The notes beneath the pieces were generated by a model that worked only from the letters and a program-made list of their open reading frames with translations, had not been told where the DNA came from and searched no databases. From contig CAJINV010000002.1 of assembly GCA_905178155.1 (NCBI GenBank), positions 4,326,108 to 4,390,107 of the forward strand: a stretch of 64,000 nucleotides of DNA, in the 5' to 3' direction. The DNA is from Amoebophrya sp. A120 (taxonomy: Eukaryota > Sar > Dinophyceae > Syndiniales > Amoebophryaceae). This document shows positions 23,976 to 35,955 of the stretch, piece after piece; position 1 is the first letter of the stretch, and every line of letters starts with the position of its first letter. The translations under genes were made by a program, and so were the position numbers.

Positions 23976-25162
23976 ATGACTATGTCTCGCCGCGGACAAC
24001 AGCAACAGCACGCGCAGGTCGTGCACCAGATGAAGAACAAGACCACCACGTGGTCCACGACCGCCGCGCTCCACTGCGTTGTGGTCTTCACCAGCCTGAC
24101 GGGATTTTTACCCGCTTCTGTTGACGCGGTTTTCAACCCTCTGTCGAGTGACTACCTGGATCGGATCTTGAACAAGTGCCGGGAGACAGGCGGCGTCCGG
24201 TTTCCAAACACAGTGAACGCCACCGATTTTACCCAAATTTGCAGGAAGAAGAACATGCGGTTTGCGATCGGCGTATCCTGTGCAAAAGTATCGTAGTCGT
24301 ACTAATTGCAAATATGCATGACAAATCTCCTGCCTAAAGTAAAACAGCATTTTACAAATTCCACTTTTGTTCTTGCCAAAATTTGTGATGCAATTTATAC
24401 TAGTACGATACTTTTGCAATGCATACGGCGAGAACGAAGGCGATCTGGAAACGACCAGCAACGGCCCGCTGGCGTTTTCGGGTACCGTGACCACGGCCTC
24501 ATCCCTGACCAAGGCCTTCCGCAAATTGGACTTTGGCGACGATCACGACGGGGCGACCTCGGCCAGGTGCTGGATCCGTTGCGGCACCGGGAGCGCGACG
24601 TATCAGGCCTTCGCGGCTGAATTGCCGTTTGCGGGCGGAACGGAGGGGGCTGCGCAAGACGGAGACGTGGTCACGGTCACGCGGAAGGGCTATGGGATAA
24701 ACGGCGAGGGTATCAAATATAAAAGTGTCTGGGTCTGGAAGAATGCAACTTGTGATGCTGCATTTGGATTCCAGAAAAATCTGTATTGCATGAGTACCAA
24801 AAGGAATGTAATTTTTGCTACGTGGAGAGGGCATTTGTCATGCGGAATAGGCATCAGGAGGCTCTCAAAAAATCTGTGATGCTAGGGCATGCATCACAGA
24901 CATCAGGGCTCATGCAAAACGTACATGACAGTTGATAGAGGGTGGCCAGGTGGAGATTACCTCGTGGGAGTGCGGTGACATGTTTAACCTTGAAGGACAA
25001 ACTTCTGCGAGCGCCAGCAGCACCAGCAGCAGCAGCAGCTCGTCGTCGTTTCTGCAACCCGTTGCGCGCTCCGCGGTGGGTGTCGATGGCAAGGCGGGCG
25101 TGGCTCCCTTCCTGTCCGCCAAGAAGCAAGCCCTCAAGAGTGGTGGCAAGTGGATAGTTTGA
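23976..25162 (+). CDS. g4: small secreted protein of unknown function
   Basis: Exons 23976–24273, 24431–24710, 24943–25162; 798 nt, 265 aa; two introners. After an Arg/Gln/His-rich start there is a hydrophobic stretch (about residues 28–50, LHCVVVFTSLTGFLPA) consistent with a signal peptide. The body contains spaced cysteines and beta-rich-looking sequence (GPLAFSGTVTT, DVVTVTRKGYGI, QVEITSWECGDMF), then a Ser-rich linker and a short basic C-terminus. I do not recognise the fold; a secreted effector or surface protein is only a guess from the signal-like start. The ATG at 23982 two codons later is an equally good start. Confidence 0.75.
24274..24425 (+). mobile_element. Introner, family B (intron 1 of g4)
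   Basis: TATCCTGTGCAAAAGTATCG … CGATACTTTTGCAATGCATA; TSD CGGCG exact; 152 bp. Confidence 0.93.
24711..24937 (+). mobile_element. Introner, family A with truncated right TIR (intron 2 of g4)
   Basis: Left end TATCAAATATAAAAGTGTCT is complete, but the right end is only ACATGACAGTTGATA: the CCAGACCCAGACA arm is missing. TSD GAGGG exact and the frame is restored on removal; 227 bp. Confidence 0.85.
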
Positions 25163-26568
25163 TTTTGCTTTTTCGGGCGCGAGGCTGACGCTGTCTCAGC
25201 TCTGGTGCTCTACTTCTGTAGAATGATGTTCACAACACCCTATAATTCCACCACATGATAAGTGCTTACTTAGATAGAAGCTCAGACATGCCCTTTCCCG
25301 TTTTTCTTCTCCGATCAATTCCCCGAATCTGGTCCTCTCGAACTCGTTCGACACTCATGCAATGAATAGCTTTGCCTTTGACTTAACTTAAATAGTACTA
25401 GTTTTAAAACCCGTCTATCGCTCCAGCAACCAAGCTTAATATCCTTATTCGTATCATTTTTCACAGTTCACATTCACAAAATTGCCTTTTTATCATTCGA
25501 CAAAGTTATTTAACATACATTTTTCTGAGTCACGTCGCTTTATTTGCCAGAGTGCAGCAGCAGGGGCATGTTTTGTTGTTTCAAGTGCAAAAGCGAAACC
25601 ATAAAGCATCCATAAACCACAAATCGAACCGAATTATCCTGCGTGTGCTTTTAGGCACGTACAACCGAAGTCGGTTTGCATCGCTTTACACTTACGTATG
25701 CTGCTGCTGTTACCGGAAAATAAGCACGCTGTCTTCGGTTTCGTCTCACGGTCCTGCAGCTGCTATTTGTCGTCCTCGTGGCTTCAAGAAAAACAAACTT
25801 GAGTAGTTGTGGCACAAGTAGCCCTGTCGGTTATAATTTGAAAGATAGAGATACATCGTCAGAAGCTACGTTGCATCATGAAAGTCTGTGGATAAAAACA
25901 AGCGTTGCACTTAATGTGTCTTCCTTATTGTGGTCGTCCGAAACAAGAAATAATAATAATACGCATTTCTTCGGTCTTCGTATTGCAGTCTCGTACATGA
26001 AGAACAACTCGCATCGTGTATGTGTTGCGGCCGTACAATTTTTAAGTCTCAGTGCATGGCTTTATTACTTGAAAGCGATGCGTACGTCTACGTACTCGTA
26101 ATTGCAGCTTATGTGTAGTTCCTGTCTGTTATTTGCGTAGTTTCAGTTTGAATGAAAGGCTCCGACACTACTAATAAACCAGGACTCTCAATGAACAAGC
26201 AGCAGCCCAGCACTTTCCTCATTTTTGCCCTTTAGCAAGATTTATTGTTTATAATTCAATACTAGGATATTAGTGTAGTTCTTGTGTGAGAATATCCTTC
26301 TTACGACATCACCTACTTGCATCATCGAATTCGAGCCTGCAAAACGTCGGCTTTTCGAGTTTCATTAGAAGTTTCAATTTTTCACACACTCCTCTACGAC
26401 CATACAAATCCCTGAACATCAAGTACAAAGTTTGAATTTTTAAAGTAAATTTTCCATTTCATTAAGTTTTCATTTCATTTTTCAATCCTCTATCGAGCGT
26501 GAGCAGGGTGAGGGTCTCTTTCAGGTTCAGTTGTTTGGGAAGATAGACCACCCCCACCACCACCAGCC
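25163..26568. other. Intergenic g4–g5, no gene seen
   Basis: AT-rich, about 1.4 kb. The frames at 25552–25806 and 25778–26101 (+) have no motif or introner linkage. Nothing further recognised. Confidence 0.6.
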
Positions 26569-29500
26569 ATGAAGCCGAGCGCGCAGCTGCAGCACTGCGG
26601 CGAGCAGGTGGTGGAAGATAACAACACGGGTGTGGCGACCGCGAGGCGCAGCTCCAGCAAGAAAAAGAAACTCAAACTTTTACGAGATCATACCGGACAA
26701 CAGCAACAGCATCAACATCCGATTGATATCGAGATGCAGGATCAAAGGCCGAGCTCCACGCCATCGGGACAAGAAAAAGTTCGAATTGCGCCACCGAAAA
26801 ATGACCCGAGGTGGTCCTCAAGTATGAAAACACCCTCGGGGGCGAAGAAGGAGCAGAGGATTGATATTACAATGAAAAATGCCCCCTCCCCATATCAAAA
26901 CGGAAATCTGTGATGCAGATTTGGGGTCACAAATCAGCTTTGTGATGCTAGAAGGCAAAAGATGCGGACTGTAGTGCTGTCTAGCGTGGGAAATTTTGCA
27001 GCTCCAGGATGACACGAGGCAACTGGAATGGGGAAACAGCATGACAGATTACCTGCAATTTAGGCCGCAGCTTCGTCTCTTGGCCTTCTAGCAATACAAG
27101 TCGATTTGTGTACTCAAATACAGCATCACAAATTCGCGCATCTCCCGTTTCCGATATGGGGTGGGGGCTTTTTTCACTTTGATAATTGAGGACCTGTCCA
27201 CACAAGACAGCTGGTATCCGGCGCCACAACCGCAAGCGAGACCTATCAAATGCAAAAGTGTCCGGGTCTGGAAACTTGTGATGCTGGTTGAGAAAGACGA
27301 GAAAACCTCAATTGACTGCCAAGCATGACAAGTTTTGGAGCTACTACAGTTTTGTCTATTCTGCATGACAAAGCGAGCTTCTGCATGAGAGAAAAGTGGG
27401 GAATTTGGGTCAGGCGCATGACAGACTTAAGAGTCATGTTAGCCAAGCATAACAAACCTTGCATCTTTCCAGACCCAGACATGTTTCCAATGCATAAGAC
27501 CACCCGTACAACATCAGCACCCTCCAGGCTCAATTCCCCGAGACCACAAGACACAGATGAGCTACAGGCCACATACGACAACTACCCAGATAAGGGTCTC
27601 ATCGTCGCAAGAGAGACATGGTTGTGCACCGCCGCCGCCACCACCTCCACCGCAGCAGCATTCGCAATATAATTTTTACACCAGCCGTGAGCACTACAGA
27701 TATGCTGAAGTGGATCAGGAAGCAAACCACGCGATGAAGAAGCACAGAAGCAAGAGTGGAACTGGAAATAACAAAGCGAGAAATATTAAGCCGGGTCAAA
27801 ACAAATTTTTCCAATCCTCATCTTCCAGTTCTACTGCGTCCTCCGGTGCGTTCTCCCGAACCCTGGACGCGTTAGATTTAGATTGGCGGTCGAGCAGCGG
27901 TAATTCGAACGAAAACGAAAACAACGACGGCTCACAGATGATATCAACTGCAAATATGTCTGGGTCTGGGAGACTGCGAGATTTGTCATGGTAGTCTGGC
28001 ATGACTCTGAACTCTGTATTGCGTGGCCGCGAAGAGCTCCTCTTGTCTGTCATGCAAAAGCGCAGTTTTTCACGCGGAGTACGCAACTCAGAACCACGGA
28101 GAAACTTGTCATGCTGGGCAGCGCATTACAGTGTGCTCACTATTCCCTTTCCTGCATCACAAGTTTCCAGACCCAGACATATTTGTACTTGATAGATGAA
28201 CATGATGAACAACGAGGTCCCGGTCCCATACAATCACTATTCCGCCGGCGTGCACTACGCGAACCCAGAGCAGACCCATCAACGGCCACCCAGCCCCGGG
28301 AACAACAACACTCATCAACGTCCACCCAGCCCGAACTCGAGAGAGCACTCTAAAGACTCAGACTCCGGACACTTGCACAGACGCGGAGGGGGCAACAAAG
28401 CAGGTGGAGACAGTAACAAAATTTCGCCCGGGGGCGGTGGCGGGGACGACTCCCGGTCTGAAGGCTCGCACAAAACCGGCACGGACTCCGAGAACAAGAG
28501 ATCGAAATCCCATTCCGATGGCAAGCGGCACCACGGGGGGATCAGGGTGGTGGAAGAGGAGAAGGGGTTCAAAAAACTCACGAAAAAGGGGAAAGAAGAC
28601 GACTGGAAGTACCAAATGGTGTCCAGTCGGAGGTTCGACATCGTCATCGGGTTTGTCATCGTGGTAAACGCGATCTGTATGGGAGTAGAGTACCAGCTCA
28701 GCGACAAACACCTTGAGGACAGCTATTTCATGTTTCAGGTACGAAATTTATTTGCTTAGAATTGTTCTAACTAGTACACATTCAGTTTTCCGATAAGTAC
28801 CAATGCTATTCGACGTGACGCTGACGTCACGCATGACAGTTACTAGCTTTTGTTTTCCTTTTCCTGCAAGTGCAGCAAACGCATGAGATGACAAAAACCT
28901 TTCGGTACCAACAACGAACTCCACAGGTTCTGGACCTTACCTTTCTGATCGTCTTCACCCTCGAGCTTTCCCTGCGCTTGATCGTCTTCGGCATTAAAGA
29001 CATTGTGACGACCCCAATTTACGCGTTGGATTGTTTCATCGTCGCCGCGGGTATGATCACGGAGTTGGCGTTACCGCTTCTCGCGGGGAATTTCATGTCT
29101 GGGAACAAACCTACCGATGAAGACGAAACCATCCGTTTGATCCGCTCGTGCCGGGCGTTGCGCGCTCTCCGTGTTCTCCGCGTGGTCACTCTCGTCGAGC
29201 AACTGTTCGGCGTCGTGGAGCTGTTTTTCTACTCATTACCTCCGCTGTTCTGGACGGTGGTGTTTATCATGATCATCATCTTCCTCTTCACGATTTTCAC
29301 AATTGTGCTGGTTGGCCGAAGTAACATGGGCAACGACCCGCTGATTGTCGAGGCGCAGGAGAATTTTGAAAACACGTCCGTCGCGTTTGTCTATTTGTTC
29401 CAAATCATGACGCTCGACGGGTGGGTGGATTTGGTGCAACCGCTCGGCGAAGGGAACATCTGGACCTACTTCTGGTTCCTACTGTTCATCTCGGTTACAA

Positions 29501-30186
29501 GTTTTTCTTTGATGAATCTGATCACCGTCGCGGTGTTGGAAACCGCGCGCGGGGCGCAGGCGGCGAGAAAGGAGGCGGAGGACATTTCCTCCAAAATGTC
29601 CGCAATCCACGACCTGTACGCCTTTCCGGGGGACGTGGGCGAGACGACCAAGGATTTTTTCGTTTCCAATTGGAAAAATTGCAAAACCTTCGTCTCGGTG
29701 TTTCACCAATTGAATTTAACCGAAGCGGACGCGGGAGGATTTTTCGAGGCTTTGGACCTGGATGGGTCCGGGTCGCTGGATCACTTTGAGTTGTCGACAA
29801 CGTATATGGAACTCGTGACCAACGTGTTGAACACCCCGAGTTTGGTGGCGTTGATCCGTTCGGCCAGTGAATCGGACGAGCGAAGCCGATTGTTAAGATC
29901 CACCATGGAAAGATCCCAAGCGCAGCGCATCGCGGAGGAACAGAAACAGTCGATGGAGCACTTACAGGAGACGATCGAGAGATTCCAAAGGGAGATGTTT
30001 GAACTCCTGCCGGGCATGATACGAAAGGAGTTGACGGGGGTGTCGTTAGACAGCGGAACGCAGGTGATGACGATGAAAAATTCCAATTCCAACGGCGGTG
30101 GACCGATGACGCGAGAAATTTTGAAGGGCGTCGCGCCCGGAGAAGCGGCGAGAAAAACAAACACAGCGCCGGACTTTGTGGTGTAG
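26569..30186 (+). CDS. g5: single-domain voltage-gated cation channel with EF-hand
   Basis: Exons 26569–26864, 27190–27243, 27502–27941, 28200–28738, 28927–30186; 2589 nt, 862 aa. Three introners and one GT–AG intron (28739–28926). Residues 1–~400 are disordered (Gln/Pro/His/Ser/Gly-rich). One six-helix channel domain follows: S1 (DIVIGFVIVVNAICMGVEYQ), S2 (LDLTFLIVFTLELSLRLIVF, 445–464), S3 (474–495), S4 with regularly spaced Arg (RLIRSCRALRALRVLR, 513–528), S5 (552–573), pore loop with TLDGW at 605–609, S6 (621–648). TxDxW resembles the Ca2+/Na+ selectivity filters of four-domain and bacterial-type channels, with Asp in place of the usual Glu. An EF-hand loop is at 720–731 (DLDGSGSLDHFE). 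It likely works as a tetramer in a membrane, Ca2+-modulated; ion preference is inference. Confidence 0.85.
26865..27184 (+). mobile_element. Introner, family I (intron 1 of g5)
   Basis: TATTACAATGAAAAATGCCC … GGGGGCTTTTTTCACTTTGATA split inverted ends; TSD ATTGA exact; 320 bp. Confidence 0.9.
27244..27496 (+). mobile_element. Introner, family A (intron 2 of g5)
   Basis: TATCAAATGCAAAAGTGTCC … CCAATGCATA; TSD AGACC exact; 253 bp. Confidence 0.92.
27942..28194 (+). mobile_element. Introner, family A (intron 3 of g5)
   Basis: TATCAACTGCAAATATGTCT … GTACTTGATA; TSD GATGA exact; about 253 bp. Confidence 0.92.
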
Positions 30187-32897
30187 AGGTAGCGTTGTGC
30201 TGTTTGATTTGCTCTTCTACAAAATAGTATCAGAAAAATAAGTAAGTAATTGCATTTCAATCTTTTTGTAACCAAAATTTGAGTTTTAGTTTTAAGTAAG
30301 TAGCATAAGGCTTTTCATCACCTGGTACCATATTACTTTCTCACAATTCCAAAATGTAGACATACGCGAGACAGAGGAGTGTCACAGCATGCAAAATCCA
30401 TGAGCGCGATTTTACCATTTGTACATTACTAGAAAGCAACAAGAAGAAGTAGAAGGAGAAGCTTCAATTTTGAAAGTTACAAATTCGAGCTGGCGTATCC
30501 CGTCCAGTATCTTCAGCGCAAGTTTCAATCACAGGACAGTACCACCCACAAGGATAAAAAACAAGAAGCAGAAGCTGCATAGAATCCCGATTCTTGTTGA
30601 GTTGGAAATATCATTTTTTCATCTTTCCGTTCGGTTACATAATCAAGAAGCTTAGTGCAAGCAGTTGCCCAGCAGAGCTGGCAGCAAATGCAATTCCAAC
30701 AATCTGAACGCCGTCGCGTCTGTTCGCCCCTCGTCTTCGTTCTCTGTCTTCTTATTTTGTGCCCTTGATTTGTATTTGTAATGAGGGGCAGCTGATTTGC
30801 GCAACGGAATGGCGGCCGTTTGGCGCAACAAAATGGGGGCCGCTCGGGCGGGGCGCGCACTTCTTCCGAAAGCCCTCGGGGCGTTTTCTCTGAAAGCGAA
30901 GGCCCCGCGCCGGTTTGCTGCAGGTTTCTGCGCAATAGAGAGCGGCCGCCGAAGTCCTTCCCGACTCTCCCGAAGGGAGAGAATCGGCGACGCCATTGGC
31001 CGGATCAGGGCGGAGCGCGGTACGCGACGGGGCGCAGAAGAGCGGGGCGCGGGGGGTCGCAGTGAATAATGTGCCGCGGCGGGCTTGGGTTATGTATCAA
31101 GCTGCTGCAGCGTCGCGCGGATCTGGTTGGCGCTGCCCACCCAGCCAGCTCAGCAGCAGGCGGGGGCCCTCGCTTTGCCTTTGGTGCTTTGCGCGGACGT
31201 GGCGCAACGGGGGGGGGCCGGGGGGAAATCGGGAGGGCCCATGCATCCGCACCCGCCCGGGCCTGTCTTTGGGAGGGCCAGCCGCCCGGCGGGCCCGGGG
31301 CCTGTCGTTGCTCCCGGGCGTCACAGCCGCGGCAAAGCTTGGCGACGCCCGAAACGCCGGCGGCAGGCTCTTGCCGCAGCTGCCCCGATGCGGCTCGTTC
31401 GGTAAGGTCTACGAGGCCCGCGGCCCGGCCGGCTGTGTGCCGTTTGCCGCGTACGCCGTAAACGGTCGGCAAAGAAACAGCCGGCGAACCGCCTCGCGCC
31501 CCCCCCCTCCTGGTTGTTGTGTCGCTGATTTACCTCGTGGCCCCCCTGGCTCGCTGGCAAGTTTGCCGGCCCGCCTTACCCGGCCTGGGCACGCAGGCGG
31601 GGGGAGCCAGCTGGGCGGACCGCCCGCCGGCCGGTCTGTCGTTTCTTTCGCTCATTCTATCGAGCGGGCCGCCCCGGAGCAGCCGAACGAAGGGTCGGGC
31701 GAGACAGAAGCCTGCCCGCGCCCACATGGCCGCCCCCGGCTCGGTGCCGCGCGTGCCATTGGCAGGGCCCGGCCACTAGGTCTGTGCATTGCTCGGCCCG
31801 CTTGGAAGGGAGGGCAGGTCGGGGTGTGTAGTGGTTTTGTCTCCGTCGCGCGCCCCTGCGGAAGCGAATGGCGCGGCGCGCGCGTCTCGCGTGTGATGTT
31901 CGCGCGCTGCCGTATTCTTTCATCCCCGCTCGGCTAGCAGCCCGGCTTCAAGGCAGACCGGCGACGGCCCTGCGCAGTGGTAGTGAAATTGAGGCACACG
32001 ACCCGCCCGCTAGTCCTCTGCCATTTTTGGGCGCGGGGGAGTGCATCCACGTAGACGAAAATCATTGAAATGGTTTTCGCTTTCTCGTCTGCAGTTTCGC
32101 CTGTCGTAGAGGCAGCCTGTCGTCGTGTTTTGGAGTTCATTTGTTCATGCTCTCATTGCGGCCCAACTCGCATGTTTGGTTGAAGAGAGGGAGAGGGTGG
32201 CTCGAGAACATCGTGACGAGAGCCTTTGACGAGCGCATATCGTTGATTTTATGTTTGAGCGACTTCATGTATTTCATAAGTACAACTCCTGTGTATAGCA
32301 ATTTGTATGTTGTTCTGTCGTTCGATCAGCAGCAAAAAGTGCTGCTACTTTTTCATCAAGCTAGGACATCGCTCTTAACCACTCATGCTCTGCATCTGCT
32401 GCACCTACAGAAATTGTAGCTCGGTTTTGCGGGGAAGATAGCATCTAGATTTCGTTGATGTAGTGAATGAAAATGTACACTATGCTTGACATGAGGTAGT
32501 TCCAGTTTCTGATTTTTCCGTATACAGCAATAAAAACCTGTAAGATCATTGTTTCCTTGTCCAGAACAAGACAGGATAAAGCTTTTCTGAAAACAAGATA
32601 CGCATTTCTGTACTATTCTCCCGGCGAGTTGAAGAGTCGACACTTTTGTTTCGTCAGTGGAGCACGCTAAAAGAAGAAGGCCGCACGTTCGAGAAACAAC
32701 AACGAAAACCGTCCCGAAAACAAGCCTGGGATTGCGTTTTTAGGTCGTGACCACATTCTACTACCAGCGAGCACAGCATCACTATCACCAGTTACACCAC
32801 CAGCACCTCGAGAGGGAGGTAGGAAACACGCGGCACTTCTCGTCCACTAGTATATACTCGTCCCTCCAGAACTTCTTCTACATCCTCATCATCCATC
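30187..32897. other. Intergenic g5–g6 containing a GC-rich island
   Basis: AT-leaning flanks (30187–30780, 32060–32897) around a GC-rich block described separately. Frames at 30419–30655 and 32141–32419 (+) have no motif. No introner found here. Confidence 0.6.
30785..32050. other. GC-rich island 1
   Basis: About 1.27 kb strikingly richer in G+C than its neighbours, with abrupt edges. Open frames of 80–313 codons occur in several frames on both strands, which is what high GC alone produces; none shows a domain or introner. Short hairpins are present (CTCTCCCGAAGGGAGAG near 30966; GACGAAAA…TTTTCG at the downstream edge near 32055). Could be an inserted element, a chromatin or origin-type region, or diverged non-coding RNA; I cannot choose. 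Confidence 0.7.
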
Positions 32898-34592
32898 ATG
32901 CCGCCGAAAAAGTCGTCTCCCCGGCGCGGAAAGGCCAAGTCCGACGCGAGTTCAGACCAAGGCACCGTTTCCTACGAAGATGACGGTGCGATCCCGGAAA
33001 CGCAATGCAGATCTACCCAAGTGGTTTTTGAAATCCTTCCTACCTTATCGCCCTTCGAACCAACGGCCAGGGAGAGTTTGCTGCGGATGCAAGAGAAGTG
33101 CGACCAGGAGACGCTAAATCTTTACGATATGAGTACAGGAAAAATTTATTGCTGTTTTGTCTTTGTCATGCATAGAAACGTGTGGGACGAAAGCGAAACG
33201 ATAATGAATGTGGTCGAGGAAAAGGATACTCGACATGTTGAAGGTCGTGATGTCCTTTCACTTCTAAAAGCGAAGATCAAGATTGGCGTTGAAATAGATG
33301 AAGTGATAGACTGACATCCTTTTTCTGTCAGGTGCCGGCAAGTCCGCCTCTGTCGGTGAGCTGGAGAAGGACCAGCAGGACGCCATAATGGAAGACTTGA
33401 AATCCTACACCTCGGAGAAGAAGCGGGTACCCCTTTGGATGCGCGACATAAATCGCAGCGTGTTCGAAACCCTCATCGACTACGAGAAGACGAAGGACAC
33501 GTACTATAGGTTTTTGCATTTTAATGTAGAAGTAGGTGACATTGCTGCTTCCTCTGTCATGCCTGCAAACGCGGCACCAAGAAGGCCTATTTTTGTCATG
33601 CGTAGTCACCTTCTGTTACTCATCTTCAACAATGTGTCGCGAAATGACAAACACGCACCACAGGTACAAAAAGGAAGTGATCTACGGCCTGAACGGGCAG
33701 CCCAAATGCACCGAGCGCGATGACGTGCTGATAATACGACCCACGAGTTTGCCCGAGGAGGCGGGATATCAAGAGCAAATATGTCTGGGTCTGGAAGAGT
33801 GTAACTTGTCACGCTACATCTGGATCGCGAAAAAATTTGTGTTGCAAGATTACCAAAAGTAGTTGTCCGCTCCTTTGAAACAAGTTTACAGGCAGTTTCT
33901 CACTCAGGAAGGGCATGATGGAGATCTTCTCACAGAATCTGTCATGCTAGGCCATGCATGCCAGACCGCGTGGGTCATGGAAAACCTGCATGACAAAGCT
34001 AGCGATCTTCCAGATCCAGACATTTTTGCATTTGATACGGGACACTCGAAGATCCAGACACCCGGGGACTACCAGCTGTACAACGGCATGAGCAAGAACG
34101 CGCTGATATCAGACAGGCTAGAGCGGTTTGGAAAGACGTTTGATACGATCAGGTACTTATGTGGAGGTGGATAGAGATTTGAACGGAAGAACGATGAAAA
34201 ATTTGTAATGCGTACAGCACAACGACAACATTAAACTGTCATGCTTCTAAACTACAACCGTGCAACATGATAACATCATCTCTATCCAACTACACTCCAG
34301 GTACGACATCAAGCGCGAAGTCCGGTTTCGCACGATGGAGGAGAAGCGCGAGGATTACCGGAGGCACGAGCTGCGGCCCAGTCTCGTGGACGGGCAGAGC
34401 CACGCGAAGGAATTTGCGCACGAGGTGCTGGACCAGATGAAGCCGGGTTCGAAGCCCGGCACGGCCACGGCGGAACAGAAAAAAGTCCAGCTGGAGGCGG
34501 ACGCGGTGACCACCGTGCCGTTTACGCAAGCGTATTTAGATGGACTGGTCACTTTGAAAGACAAAATCCAGGTCGGGGCGGCGGATAGGTGA
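32898..34592 (+). CDS. g6: basic protein of unknown function
   Basis: Exons 32898–33132, 33332–33509, 33664–33766, 34043–34152, 34301–34592; 918 nt, 305 aa. Unusual for this window in having mostly ordinary GT–AG introns (33133–33331, 33510–33663, 34153–34300) and a single introner. The first intron boundaries follow from frame: A|GTACAG donor and TGTCAG|GT acceptor. N-terminus is Lys/Arg/Ser/Pro-rich; the rest is mixed charged and probably helical (FETLIDYEKTKDTYYRYKKE, IKREVRFRTMEEKREDYRRH). No family recognised. The low introner load suggests either shorter exposure or constraint on exon structure. Confidence 0.78.
33767..34037 (+). mobile_element. Introner, family A (intron 3 of g6)
   Basis: TATCAAGAGCAAATATGTCT … CATTTGATA; TSD CGGGA exact; 271 bp. 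Confidence 0.92.
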
Positions 34593-34889
34593 TGATAGAA
34601 GTAGATGGGGTAACTCTACTTGTGGTCGTGGAGGTGTGCATGATGGGAGTGAATGCTTCTGATTGACCTTAATAGCGAGGACTCGTCTTCTGGTCACGAG
34701 AAGGAGTAATGTGCCCTACACATCATATATCGACGCTCGGGCAGAAGCATCTTGCGCAGAAAGTGTCGGACTGCTGCAGCAAAAGATACACAGGCTGCAC
34801 GTAAGGTAGAAGATGTTGTGACCCACGTAGTATGATGATGTTCACTAGCATTGTTCTTTTGTCTACTCTTGGTCTTGTCTGTCTGGCAA

Positions 34890-34926
34890 GAAAGAGGGAG
34901 AGAGACAGAGAGAGAGAGAGAGAAAG
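34890..34926. repeat. GA-rich microsatellite
   Basis: A GAGAGAGA-type run interrupted by single bases, directly before GC-rich island 2. Confidence 0.8.
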
Positions 34927-34984
34927 GGCAAGTTCTTTCAAGAGAGGCGAGCAAGCAATTTATCGAAGACGCCGCAAGTAGGAA

Positions 34985-35955
34985 TCATATGGGAAGGCGT
35001 GGCCTTGCCTGCCTGGCCGGTCAGTGGGGCCGGGGCGGTGCCCGGATTGCAGTTCGTTGCGCCTCCGCTGTTGGTTTTACCAGCTGCCCCAAAGATGAGG
35101 CGCGCGCGCCGTCGGCCCTCGAGGCCCGTGCGCTAGCTTGCCCGGATTCAGTGCGTTGGGGCGGGGGCCGTAGCGCTGCGCGTGTGCGCGACGATCCCGA
35201 TCGATGCACCCGGCCCCGGGGCGTCACTCAAGGCGCCCGGACTCGGTCCGCGTTTATCCGGGGCGCCGGCGCAGGCCCTGCGGCCCCTTTGCCTGTCGCC
35301 CTCCCGTAGCTTTGGCGGCCGCTGGCACCGTGGCGGTGGCGACCATAGTCGCAGGCTCTTGTCCGCGCGCCAATGTGTCAAACAGAGCAGCCCACTCTAA
35401 AAAATCAAAGGCGCGGGCCGGCGTTGCCCCTTCTATCTTTGTCGGTCTCCCCCGGGTCGGGGCGGGCGGGCCGGAGCCCCGCGCGCGCCCGCCCCTCTGG
35501 TGGTGCGTGGCCCGCCGCCCCCCCCGGCGCCGGGCCGGCCCTTGTGCGTCTTCGTTCCTTCGCGGCCGGGCATGGTATTCCTGCTTGCGCACCCCTCGGG
35601 GTGTTTCTGGTGGCTTTGTGGATTGTTGATTGATATTTATGAGGCCGGCCGGCCCCTTGCCAGCTAAGCAATCTCTCTGACTGCCGCCGGCCCGGGATCT
35701 AGCCCCCGCCCATTATTTTTCGCGTGTTGTCGCGATGTGGCGTCATGGCGCGGGCCCATTCGTCGTTGTGGCGCGTAGTTGCGAGATAGACTATGGCACG
35801 GGCCGGCGGCCATGTTTTGGGTGCCGTGACTGGCTCACTCTTCTTTTTACCTTTCGGCCCGTGATACATCGATCGAAGGCGAAGCGTGGCCGTCGACAGA
35901 CCCTGTTAGCTCAGGGGGGCCGTTTCCAGTCTTGTTTTCCAGAAGGACCTCGCTA
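34985..35955. other. GC-rich island 2
   Basis: About 1 kb with the same character as island 1: sharp rise in GC, long fortuitous frames on both strands, no domain, no introner. A GACGAAAA / TTTTCGTC inverted pair lies downstream (about 36114 and 36184), echoing the hairpin at the downstream edge of island 1. Confidence 0.7.

Noticed and set aside
30996-31937. 313-codon + strand open frame in GC island 1
   Set aside because: Comparable frames exist in other frames and on the other strand; composition is low-information Arg/Gly/Pro/Ala, with no domain or introner.
34851-35629. Overlapping 72–152-codon frames in GC island 2
   Set aside because: Explained by high GC alone; no recognisable protein feature.
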